Assembly (NCBI GenBank): GCA_002304945.1
Contig: DBPQ01000112.1
Coordinates: 1 to 12,474 of the forward strand
DNA: 12,474 nt
Direction of reading: 5' to 3'
Source of the DNA: Actinomycetales bacterium UBA1416
GTDB lineage: Bacteria > Actinomycetota > Actinomycetes > Actinomycetales > Actinomycetaceae
Shown here: one piece after another, positions 1-6,421 of the stretch
Layout: every line of letters starts with the position of its first letter
Position numbering within the stretch: position 1 is the first letter of the stretch
Made by a program: the position numbers and the translations under genes
Notes under the pieces: generated by a model
Databases searched by the model: none
Seen by the model: the letters and a program-made list of their open reading frames with translations, nothing else
What the model was told of the DNA's origin: nothing

Positions 1-279
1 GACGAGCCGACCAACGACCTCGACGTCGAGACGCTCGGCTCGCTCGAGAACGCCCTCCTCGAGTTCCCCGGGTGCGCCGTGGTCATCACCCACGACCGCT
101 GGTTCCTCGACCGGGTCGCCACCCACATCCTCGCGTGGGAGGGCACCGACGAGCAGCCCGACACGTGGTTCTGGTTCGAGGGGAACTTCGAGTCCTACGA
201 GCAGAACAAGGTCGAACGGCTCGGGATCGAGGCCGCACGGCCGCACCGGGTGACCTACCGCAAGCTCACGAGGGCCTGA
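1..279 (+). CDS. ettA: EttA, ABC-F ribosome-associated ATPase (C-terminal 92 residues, 5' partial)
   Basis: The reading frame is open from base 1 and encodes the end of a second ABC ATPase domain. The first residues, DEPTNDLD, are the Walker B/D-loop of an ABC-F protein, followed by the switch histidine in VVITHDRWFLDR. The tail WFEGNFESYEQNK...RPHRVTYRKL is the characteristic EttA ending, which separates it from Uup or antibiotic-resistance ABC-F members. EttA binds the ribosomal E site and gates entry into elongation according to the ATP/ADP ratio (known for the family). It is cytoplasmic and has no membrane partner. The stop at 277-279 lies two bases before the start of the downstream thioesterase, so the two are probably co-transcribed. 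The 5' part, with the first ATPase domain and the linker, is outside the window. Confidence 0.93.
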   Translation, partial: DEPTNDLDVETLGSLENALLEFPGCAVVITHDRWFLDRVATHILAWEGTDEQPDTWFWFEGNFESYEQNKVERLGIEAARPHRVTYRKLTRA

Positions 280-281
280 CC

Positions 282-728
282 GTGCGGCTCGTCGTCCCCA
301 TCACGGTGCGGTGGGCGGACCTCGATGCCTACGGGCACGTCAACAACGCCGCCATGCTGGAACTCCTGGAGGAGGCGCGCGTGGCGGTGTTCTGGCACGG
401 CCGCCACCTGCCCTCGGACGACCCGGGAGGGCGGACGAGCCGTGCGGACACCGCCACGTTCGTCGCCCACCAGGAGATCGAGTACCTCGCCCCGCTGGGG
501 TACCCCGCGGAGCCCATCCCGGTGAGCCTGTGGATCTCGAAGCTCGGGGGTGCCAGCGCAGAGGTGTGCTACGAGGTGCCGACCCTCGATGGCGGACTCG
601 CGGCTCGGGCGCGCACGACCATCGTGATGATGGATGTGGCCAGTGGCCGGCCACGCCGCATCACCGAGTCGGAACGCGCGCTCTGGAGCCGGTTCATCGA
701 CGAACCCGTGGTGTTCCGGCGCGGCTGA
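282..728 (+). CDS. Acyl-CoA thioesterase, small hot-dog (4HBT) family
   Basis: A 148-residue single hot-dog domain protein. The motif WADLDAYGHVNN at residues 11-22 is the signature of the 4-hydroxybenzoyl-CoA thioesterase/YbgC-like family; Asp15 is the predicted catalytic residue and the GHVNN loop caps the helix that binds the CoA thioester. The length is usual for the family (130-150 residues). I chose the GTG at 282 because the hot-dog fold begins a few residues later (ITVRWADLD) and because a GAGGG at 270-274 sits seven bases upstream; an open frame reaching further upstream only shadows ettA. It follows ettA by two bases, suggesting translational coupling. The substrate is unknown: a short- or medium-chain acyl-CoA is an inference from the family. 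It ends one base before the stop of the convergent tesB-type gene, another but structurally different thioesterase. Confidence 0.88.
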   Translation: MRLVVPITVRWADLDAYGHVNNAAMLELLEEARVAVFWHGRHLPSDDPGGRTSRADTATFVAHQEIEYLAPLGYPAEPIPVSLWISKLGGASAEVCYEVPTLDGGLAARARTTIVMMDVASGRPRRITESERALWSRFIDEPVVFRRG

Positions 729-729
729 C

Positions 730-1623
730 TCAGACGCGGACCATGCCCTCCTGGGCGGTGGTGGCGACGAGACGGCCGTCCTGAGAGTAGATGCGGGCGA
801 TGCCGAGCCCGCGCCCGCCCTGCGCCGACGGCGAGTCCTGGACGTAGAGCAACCATCGGGACACGTCCACCGGCCGGTGCCACCACATCGAGTGGTCGAG
901 GCTCGCGACGCTGATCCCTCCCAGCCAGCTCAGGCCGTGAGCGCGGAGCACCGGCTCGAGCATCACCTGGTCGCACGCGTAGGCGAGCAGCGCGCGGTGC
1001 AGGCACTGGGGCGTGCGATCGGGCAGCGGCTGACGGGTGCGCATCCAGAGCATCTGGCTCGGCTTCCGTTCCGGCGCCGCCTCGAGGTGGACGGGGTCCT
1101 CCACGTGGCGCAGATCGAACGCACCGAGGCGGAGCAGCAGCCGTGCCGCCGGGTGGTCGCTGTTCGCGAACAGGTCGACCGCGCTCGGCAACGTCTCCGG
1201 GTCCGGTGCCACCGGCGCCTCGACCTGGTGCTCGACTCCGGGCTGGTCGAGCTGGAACGAGAAGATCATCGACAGGATGGGAACGCCGCGCTGGAGGGCG
1301 TGCGTGCGGCGGGTGGAGAACGACCTGCCGTCGTGCAGCACCTCCACCGCGAACTCGATGGGCTCCTGCGTGCTGCCGGGGCGCAGGAAGTAGCCGTGCA
1401 CGGAGTGGGGCAACCGGGGACCGACCTTCTCGCGGTCCACGGTGGCCGCCGCCGCGATGAGGGCCTGGGACATCACCTGCCCGCCGTAGACGCGGTTGTT
1501 GAGCTCCGGCAGCGAGACGCCGGTGAAGGACGTCTCCCCGGTCCTGGTCAGGTTGAGGACCTGCAGGACATGGTGGAGCGGCTGGTCGTCCACCTGGGGG
1601 AGCGGCAGGATGCGATCGGTCAT
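730..1623 (-). CDS. tesB: Acyl-CoA thioesterase II (TesB family, double hot-dog)
   Basis: A 297-residue protein of normal length for TesB, with two hot-dog repeats. The first carries the NRVYGGQVMSQAL segment (about residues 43-54) and PHSVHGYFLRPG (72-83). The second carries GGISVASLDHSMWWHRP (235-251) and ends VATTAQEGMVRV. Asp243 and Gln291 correspond to Asp204 and Gln278 of the E. coli TesB Asp/Thr/Gln triad; the hydroxyl residue is probably one of the Ser in the DSPSAQGG stretch (264-266). It hydrolyses medium- and long-chain acyl-CoA to free acid and CoA in the cytoplasm; the exact substrate cannot be read here. The ATG at 1623 is supported by AGGAGG four bases upstream (1628-1633). It lies downstream of ptsI on the same strand with a 79-base gap that contains a hairpin, so it may have its own promoter. 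Confidence 0.94.
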   Translation of the reverse strand: MTDRILPLPQVDDQPLHHVLQVLNLTRTGETSFTGVSLPELNNRVYGGQVMSQALIAAAATVDREKVGPRLPHSVHGYFLRPGSTQEPIEFAVEVLHDGRSFSTRRTHALQRGVPILSMIFSFQLDQPGVEHQVEAPVAPDPETLPSAVDLFANSDHPAARLLLRLGAFDLRHVEDPVHLEAAPERKPSQMLWMRTRQPLPDRTPQCLHRALLAYACDQVMLEPVLRAHGLSWLGGISVASLDHSMWWHRPVDVSRWLLYVQDSPSAQGGRGLGIARIYSQDGRLVATTAQEGMVRV

Positions 1624-1650
1624 GTGACCTCCTCGACGGTGTTCGCCTGT

Positions 1651-1692
1651 GATGCTCCCACATGCGCGCCGCCACCGCCGTGTGGTGGCATC
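1651..1692 (-). terminator. Hairpin after ptsI, candidate intrinsic terminator
   Basis: GATGC...CCACA at 1651-1662 pairs with TGTGG...GCATC at 1681-1692: two 5-bp helices separated by two mismatched positions, with an 18-base loop. An alternative 6-bp stem, GCCACC/GGTGGC (1671-1676 with 1684-1689), uses part of the same sequence. It begins about 10 bases after the ptsI stop and before the tesB ribosome binding site. There is no run of T, which is common for actinobacterial hairpin terminators, so function is an inference. Confidence 0.4.
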
Positions 1693-1702
1693 CGGGGGTC
1701 GT

Positions 1703-3370
1703 TCAGAGACCGAGATCGTCGAGCGCGCCGAGACCGGCCCGTACGGTGGCGCGCGCGTCCGCGGGGCCCTCGCACGCGAGGGCCAGGCCCGCGAGGCGAC
1801 GGCACTCCGAGAGCGTCGTCCGGCCGAGCACCGCTCCCACCGGGCCGAGGGCCCGCGGTGCCATCGAGAGGCTGGAGACGCCGAGACCGACGAGGACGAC
1901 GGCGAGCGCGGGATCGGCGGCCGCCTCGCCGCTCACGCCGACGGGCCGACCCTGTTGCGCCCCGGCCAGGCACGTCGACTCCACCAGCCGCAGCACCGCC
2001 GGGTCCCACGAGTCCGCCAGCCGGGCGAGCTGGCCGACCGTCCGGTCCGCCGCCAGCGTGTACTGCGTGAGGTCGTTCGTCCCGATCGACGCGAACGCGG
2101 CGCGCGCGAGGATCGCTCCCGCGTGCAGCGCTGCGGCGGGGACCTCGATCAGCACCCCGGCCCGGGGCAGACCGGCGGCATGGGCGCGGGCCACGAACTC
2201 CTCGGCCTCCGCCACGGTGGACACCATGGGCGCCATGACCGCGACGTCCGCCCCGCTCTCCCGTTCTGCACGCGCGATCGCGGTGAGCTGGTGGTCGAGG
2301 ACTCCCGGGTTCCGGCCCGCCACCCGGTAACCGCGCATGCCGAGAGCGGGATTGGGCTCCGGTGCGAGGTGAAGGAAGCGCAGCGGCTGATCCGCGCCGG
2401 CGTCGAGGGTACGGACCACCACGGGCCTGCCGGGGAACAGGTCCATCACCTCCCGGTAGGCCGCCACCTGTGCGGCCAGGTCCGGCTCCTCGGCCGCCTC
2501 CAGGAACAGGGCCTCGGTGCGCAGGAGGCCTATGCCCTCCGCGCCGGCGGTCAGCGCGGCGCGCGCCGAGTCGCGGTCCCCCACGTTGGCGAGGAGCGCG
2601 ACCGGGTGGCCGTCAGCCGTTCGCCCGGGCCCCGCCAGGGACGGCACCCGGCCGGTGGACGGGGCGAAGTCGGCCGGGTCGACGGCGTCGATGCGGACGG
2701 TGCCGTGGGCGCCGTCGACGCCCACGGTCGTGCCGTCGTCGATCCGGTGGAGGCTCCCGCCGAGTGCCACGACGGCCGGCAGCCCGAGTTCCCGGGCGAG
2801 GATCGCGGTGTGCGAGTTGGGCCCTCCGAGCGCGGTGACGAGGGCGAGGACCCGGTCGGGGTCGAGGGTGGCGGTGTCCGCCGGGCTGAGGTCCTCCGCC
2901 ACCAGGACGAACGGCACGTCCCTCTCCGGGAGGCCCGGCACCGGGGCCCCGGTCAGGCGTGCGACGATCCGGTTCCGCACGTCACGGACGTCGGCGGCGC
3001 GCTCGGCGAGGAGCCCGCCCTTCTCCTCGAACGACTGGGCGATTCCCTCGGCCGCCTGCCAGACGGCCGGTGCGGGGGCCAGGTTGTGGCGTTCCATGAG
3101 AGCGCTGGCGGACCGGAGGAGCGCGGGATCGACCGCCACCGTCGCGGTCATCTCGAGCACCTCGCGTGCCGCACCTGCCTGCCGCTCCGCCCGCGTGAGG
3201 AGGTCCGACCGAACCGCTGCCGCCGCCGCCGCGATCTCGGAGGAGGCCTCGTCCGCGGGCACGGCCAACGGCAGCGGGGGTGGAGCGGGCTGCGGCCCCA
3301 CCATCCACGCGGCTGGACCGGCCGCCCGGCCCGGGCTGACCGGTATCCCCCTGAGTTCCGTGGCGTCCAT
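1703..3370 (-). CDS. ptsI: PTS enzyme I (PEP-protein phosphotransferase) with Ser at the catalytic Cys position
   Basis: A 555-residue cytoplasmic protein, close to the usual enzyme I length. Enzyme I takes phosphate from PEP and passes it to HPr. The phospho-histidine domain has GGPNSHTAILAREL with His187 as phosphorylation site. The C-terminal PEP-binding barrel keeps Arg284 (LLRTEALF), Arg320, Arg346 (NPALGMRG), metal ligands Glu409 and Asp433 (GTNDLTQYTLAADR), Asn432 and Arg443. Two positions are unusual. The catalytic Cys of the VCGE motif (Cys502 in E. coli) is Ser480, codon AGC at 1931-1933. The usual Lys of the GGDKPL motif is Gln328. The ATG at 3370 fits the family N-terminus (ELRGIPVSPG) and has GGGAGG three bases upstream; an in-frame ATG at 3397 is a less likely alternative. 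It diverges from malQ. No ptsH is adjacent. Family assignment is secure; full catalytic competence is not. Confidence 0.93.
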   Translation of the reverse strand: MDATELRGIPVSPGRAAGPAAWMVGPQPAPPPLPLAVPADEASSEIAAAAAAVRSDLLTRAERQAGAAREVLEMTATVAVDPALLRSASALMERHNLAPAPAVWQAAEGIAQSFEEKGGLLAERAADVRDVRNRIVARLTGAPVPGLPERDVPFVLVAEDLSPADTATLDPDRVLALVTALGGPNSHTAILARELGLPAVVALGGSLHRIDDGTTVGVDGAHGTVRIDAVDPADFAPSTGRVPSLAGPGRTADGHPVALLANVGDRDSARAALTAGAEGIGLLRTEALFLEAAEEPDLAAQVAAYREVMDLFPGRPVVVRTLDAGADQPLRFLHLAPEPNPALGMRGYRVAGRNPGVLDHQLTAIARAERESGADVAVMAPMVSTVAEAEEFVARAHAAGLPRAGVLIEVPAAALHAGAILARAAFASIGTNDLTQYTLAADRTVGQLARLADSWDPAVLRLVESTCLAGAQQGRPVGVSGEAAADPALAVVLVGLGVSSLSMAPRALGPVGAVLGRTTLSECRRLAGLALACEGPADARATVRAGLGALDDLGL

Positions 3371-3491
3371 CACCCTCCCCTCGCGACCCCATTCCATCAC
3401 GATCGGGCGGGCGCGAGTGCTCGACCGCGCATCGGAGCGAACGGTAAGGTTGTACGATAACCTGCAGTCCTCCGCACGACAGGATTCAACG
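3371..3491. promoter_or_regulatory. Divergent ptsI/malQ control region
   Basis: A 121-base gap separates the two start codons. It contains the 17-base palindrome described at 3447-3463. Within it, TACGAT (3453-3458) on the plus strand and TATCGT (minus strand, 3459 to 3454) both fit the actinobacterial -10 pattern TANNNT, the first for malQ and the second for ptsI. No convincing -35 box is seen on either strand. The malQ leader would be about 27 bases with AGGA at 3481-3484, seven bases before the ATG. Confidence 0.5.
3447..3463. promoter_or_regulatory. 17-base palindrome, candidate operator
   Basis: AGGTTGTACGATAACCT is an interrupted inverted repeat centred on base 3455. The five outer pairs are perfect (AGGTT/AACCT), and of the three inner pairs one matches. 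It covers candidate -10 elements in both directions, so a bound repressor could silence both ptsI and malQ. A dimeric regulator of GntR- or LacI-like type is a guess; no regulator gene is in the window. Confidence 0.45.
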
Positions 3492-5636
3492 ATGACATCT
3501 CCGGGTGAGCAGCCCAACGAGGCCCTGCAGTCCCTCGCACGGGCGCACGGCGTGGCGATCGACTTCTGGAACTTCGACGGGCACCACCAGATCGTCACCA
3601 GGGAGACCATCACCGCGGTGCTGCGGGCCCTCGGCGTGGCCGCGGACTCCGACGACGAGGTCACGGAATCGCTCCGGGAGGTGGAACTCGCGCCGTGGCG
3701 TGCCGTGCTGCCCCCCTGCGTGGTGATGCGGCAGGGCACCGACCACGTCGTGCCCGTCCACGTGCGGGACGGGGCCGCCGTGGAGGTCGAGGTGGTGCTC
3801 GAGGACGGCGGGAGGAGGCCCCTCGCTCAGGCGATGGTGTGGGTGGAGCCGCGCGAGGTGGACGGCCGGATGGTCGGTCGCGCGAGCTTCACGGTCCCGG
3901 GTGACCTGCCGCTCGGCTGGCACGCGCTCGTGGCCCGCGAGGAGGGTGGTGCGACCAGTGAGGCGCCCCTCGCCGTCACCCCGGCGCGGTTGGCCGCGCC
4001 GCGGCTCGCGCGGGAGCGGGGCTGGGGCATGATGGCGCAGCTCTACTCCGTCCGCTCCGAGACCTCGTGGGGTATCGGTGACGCCCGAGACCTCGCCGAG
4101 CTCGCCTCGTTCTTCGGGGACGTGGGGGCCGACTTCCTGCTCATCAACCCGCTGCACGCGACATCGCCGACGCTCCCCATGACCCCGTCGCCCTACCTTC
4201 CCGCCACCCGACGCTTCGTCAACCCCATCTACATCCGGCCGGAGGACATCCCGGAGGTCGGCTACCTCTCCGGCCCCCAACGCGCCCTCGTCGAGTGGGC
4301 GGCCGAGGACGTGCGGCCGAGCAACCACACGAACGCCCCGATCGATCGTGACGCCGTCTGGGAGGCGAAGAGCCAGGCTCTGGAGGTCATCCACGCCGCC
4401 GGGCGCAGCAGGGCCCGGCAGCGTGCGTTCGAGCGCTTCTGCGAGGAGGGCGGCGCAGGCCTCGCCGACTTCGCCCTCTGGTGCGCCCTGATGGAGAAGT
4501 ACCAGGGCGAGCCCTTCCCGCCGGAGCTCTCCTCCTCCAACTCCCCGTTCGTCGCGCGGCAACGGCGCGAGCTGGCGGACCGGGTGGACTACTTCTGCTG
4601 GCTGCAGTGGATCGTGGACGCCCAGCTCGAGGCCGCCCAGCGGACGGCCACCGACTCCGGGATGGGCATCGGTGTCATGCAGGACCTCGCGGTGGGCGTG
4701 CACCCGGTGAACGCAGACTCGTGGTCGAACCCGGACGCCTTCGCGGCGGGCATCGGGGTGGGGGCACCCCCGGACATGTACAACCAGCAGGGGCAGAACT
4801 GGCACCAGCCGCCGTGGCGCCCGGACGTGCTCGCCCGGTCCGCCTACGCCCCGCTGCGTGACATGGCACGGTCCGTCCTGCGTCATGCCGGCGCGCTCCG
4901 GGTGGACCACATCATCGGGCTCTTCCGCCTGTGGTGGATCCCGGAGGGGGCAGGGGCCGCCGAGGGCACGTACGTGCGATACGACCACGAGGCCATGGTG
5001 GGCGTCCTCCTGTTGGAGGCCCACCGCGCGAACGCCATCGTCATCGGGGAGGACCTGGGAACGGTTGAACCGTGGGTGCGGGAGTACCTCACCTCGCGCG
5101 GGGTGTTCGGCACCTCGGTGCTGTGGTTCGAGAAGGACGGCGCCGGCTACCCGCTGCCCGCGGCCGACTTCCGGGAGCTCGTCCTCGCGACGGTGGACAC
5201 GCACGACCTTCCGCCGGCCGCCGGATACCTCGCCGGCGAGCACGTGGACATCCGGGCCCGGCTCGGTCTGCTCACCGAGCCGGAGCCGAAGGTCCGGGCG
5301 GAGGCCAACCAGGAGCGTGACCGGATGGTCGGCCGCCTCCACGACCACGGGCTGCTCGAGGACGACCCGACGGAGCGGGAGATCATCGAGGCCCTCCACC
5401 GCTACGCCGCCATGACGCCGTCCCTGCTGGTGGGGGTGTCGCTCACGGATGCCGTCGGGGAGCGCCGCGCGCAGAACCAGCCGGGGACGGACACCGAGTA
5501 CCCGAACTGGAAGGTCCCGCTCGCGGACGGGAGCGAGACCCCGGTGACGGTCGAGAAGCTGCCGTCGAACGCGCGGCTGCTCTCGCTCGTGGCGTCCCTC
5601 CGCGCCCAACTCGGGAAGGACGACAGGCTCTCCTGA
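3492..5636 (+). CDS. malQ: 4-alpha-glucanotransferase (amylomaltase, GH77)
   Basis: A 714-residue protein, the usual size of the long actinobacterial MalQ with an N-terminal beta-sandwich region (about residues 1-170) before the GH77 barrel. It transfers 1,4-alpha-glucan segments between maltodextrins and releases glucose, in the cytoplasm. Catalytic residues are visible: Asp472 in LRVDHIIGLFRLWWIP (nucleophile), Glu520 in IGEDLG (acid/base) and Asp572 in VDTHDLPP (transition-state stabiliser). The INPLHATSP and PYLPATRRFVNPIYI segments are typical substrate-site elements. The ATG at 3492 has AGGA seven bases upstream and gives the standard N-terminus; the frame stays open far upstream but only antisense to ptsI. 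It diverges from ptsI and precedes two PTS genes by 69 bases on the same strand, so glucan processing and PTS functions may be co-regulated. Confidence 0.95.
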   Translation: MTSPGEQPNEALQSLARAHGVAIDFWNFDGHHQIVTRETITAVLRALGVAADSDDEVTESLREVELAPWRAVLPPCVVMRQGTDHVVPVHVRDGAAVEVEVVLEDGGRRPLAQAMVWVEPREVDGRMVGRASFTVPGDLPLGWHALVAREEGGATSEAPLAVTPARLAAPRLARERGWGMMAQLYSVRSETSWGIGDARDLAELASFFGDVGADFLLINPLHATSPTLPMTPSPYLPATRRFVNPIYIRPEDIPEVGYLSGPQRALVEWAAEDVRPSNHTNAPIDRDAVWEAKSQALEVIHAAGRSRARQRAFERFCEEGGAGLADFALWCALMEKYQGEPFPPELSSSNSPFVARQRRELADRVDYFCWLQWIVDAQLEAAQRTATDSGMGIGVMQDLAVGVHPVNADSWSNPDAFAAGIGVGAPPDMYNQQGQNWHQPPWRPDVLARSAYAPLRDMARSVLRHAGALRVDHIIGLFRLWWIPEGAGAAEGTYVRYDHEAMVGVLLLEAHRANAIVIGEDLGTVEPWVREYLTSRGVFGTSVLWFEKDGAGYPLPAADFRELVLATVDTHDLPPAAGYLAGEHVDIRARLGLLTEPEPKVRAEANQERDRMVGRLHDHGLLEDDPTEREIIEALHRYAAMTPSLLVGVSLTDAVGERRAQNQPGTDTEYPNWKVPLADGSETPVTVEKLPSNARLLSLVASLRAQLGKDDRLS

Positions 5637-5647
5637 ACGGAGACGCT

Positions 5648-5666
5648 GCGCCCGGCGCCCGGGTGC
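5648..5666 (+). terminator. Short GC hairpin between malQ and the EIIB gene
   Basis: GCGCCCGG pairs with CCGGGTGC (one G-U pair) around a 3-base CGC loop, 11 bases after the malQ stop. There is no T run. It may attenuate read-through from malQ into the PTS pair or simply protect the malQ 3' end; both are inferences. Confidence 0.3.
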
Positions 5667-5705
5667 GGTCGACTGGGAGGGCGAAGCTGAGCGGAAGGAG
5701 CACTC

Positions 5706-5936
5706 ATGGGCAAGGCTGAGGCCATCCTGGCGGCACTGGGCGGCAGCACGAACGTCTCGGACCTGGAGGCCTGCATCACCCGCCTGCGCGTCTTCGTCAC
5801 GGACACCGACGCGGTCGACGAGGATGCGCTCAAGTCGGCGGGTGCCTTCGGGGTCGCGATCCACGGGCACACCGTCCAGGTCGTGGTCGGTCCGGAGGCG
5901 GACGACCTCGCCGAGGAGATCTCCGACCTCCGCTGA
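5706..5936 (+). CDS. Stand-alone PTS EIIB domain, glucose/N-acetylglucosamine family
   Basis: A 76-residue protein that is a single EIIB domain. The motif LEACITRLRV (residues 20-29) is the phosphorylation site of the glucose superfamily, with Cys23 as phospho-acceptor, and the rest (VDEDALKSAGAFGVAIHGHTVQVVVGPEADDL) follows the PtsG/NagE EIIB pattern. EIIB receives phosphate from EIIA and passes it to the sugar bound by EIIC. In E. coli it is fused to EIIC; single-domain EIIB proteins such as NagF are known in Streptomyces. The start at 5706 has AAGGAG five bases upstream (5695-5700). The stop overlaps the EIIA start by one base (TGATG), a sign of coupled translation. No EIIC follows. Sugar specificity cannot be read from EIIB alone. 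Confidence 0.9.
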   Translation: MGKAEAILAALGGSTNVSDLEACITRLRVFVTDTDAVDEDALKSAGAFGVAIHGHTVQVVVGPEADDLAEEISDLR

Positions 5937-6400
5937 TGGACGTCCACGCCCCGCAACCGGGCCGTGTGGTGCCGCTCGGCGACGTGCCCGATCCCGTCTT
6001 CGCCACGGCCATGGTCGGGCCCGGCGTCGCCCTCGACCCGGAGGGTGAGGATCCCGCCGTCGCGGTCAGCCCCGTGTCCGGCACCCTCATGGTGGCCAAG
6101 CCGCACGCCTTCCTGGTGGAGGGAGCGGCGGGCCCCGTCCTCGTGCACCTCGGCATCGACACCATCGAGCTCCGCGGCCAGGGGTTCGAGGTGCTGGCTC
6201 CGCCGGGGGACCAACTCGAGGTCGGCGACCCGGTGGTCCGGTGGAGCCCGCGTGCGGTGACAGCGTCGGAGCGCAGCCCCCTCGTCGTGGTCCTCGCGAT
6301 GGGTGCCCCGGCCGGGCACCTGTCGTCCTTCCCTGCCGACGGCGCCGCCCTCGCCGCGGGCGACATCCTCTTCACATGGGAGTCCGCGCCGGGCGGGTGA
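5936..6400 (+). CDS. crr: Stand-alone PTS EIIA domain, glucose family (Crr-like)
   Basis: A 154-residue EIIA-Glc type protein. It opens with HAPQPGRVVPLGDVPDPVFA and carries both active-site histidines: His57 in AKPHAFLVEG (E. coli His75) and His71 in VLVHLGIDTIELRG (E. coli His90, the phosphorylated residue). The spacing is one residue shorter than in E. coli. It accepts phosphate from HPr and donates it to EIIB; in enteric bacteria it also signals carbon status, but such a role here is only inference. The ATG at 5936 overlaps the EIIB stop and lacks a nearby Shine-Dalgarno, fitting translational coupling. The stop codon lies inside the hairpin shared with convergent pepN. The symbol reflects homology to Crr, and a separate global Crr could exist elsewhere in the genome. 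Confidence 0.9.
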   Translation: MDVHAPQPGRVVPLGDVPDPVFATAMVGPGVALDPEGEDPAVAVSPVSGTLMVAKPHAFLVEGAAGPVLVHLGIDTIELRGQGFEVLAPPGDQLEVGDPVVRWSPRAVTASERSPLVVVLAMGAPAGHLSSFPADGAALAAGDILFTWESAPGG

Positions 6401-6418
6401 CGCCACCCGCCCGACGCG
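6385..6418. terminator. Bidirectional hairpin terminator between EIIA and pepN
   Basis: GGGCGGGTG (6391-6399) and CACCCGCCC (6404-6412) form a perfect 9-bp stem with loop ACGC. It extends by C6390-G6413 and, after one mismatch, by four more pairs (6385-6388 with 6415-6418), so 14 of 15 positions pair. It contains the EIIA stop codon and ends four bases before the pepN stop codon. It lacks a T run on either side but its position between convergent genes supports termination in both directions. Confidence 0.65.
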
Positions 6419-6421
6419 CGA

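Noticed and set aside
1649..3460. Open frame of 603 codons on the plus strand opposite ptsI, and plus-strand upstream extension of malQ from 2517
   Set aside because: Both lie antisense to the well-supported ptsI, have no recognisable domain and have Arg/Ser-rich shadow composition.
3486..5870. Open frame of 794 codons on the minus strand opposite malQ and the EIIB gene
   Set aside because: It is low-complexity Arg/Gly/Val/His-rich antisense sequence typical of high-GC codon bias; malQ and EIIB on the other strand have complete catalytic motifs.
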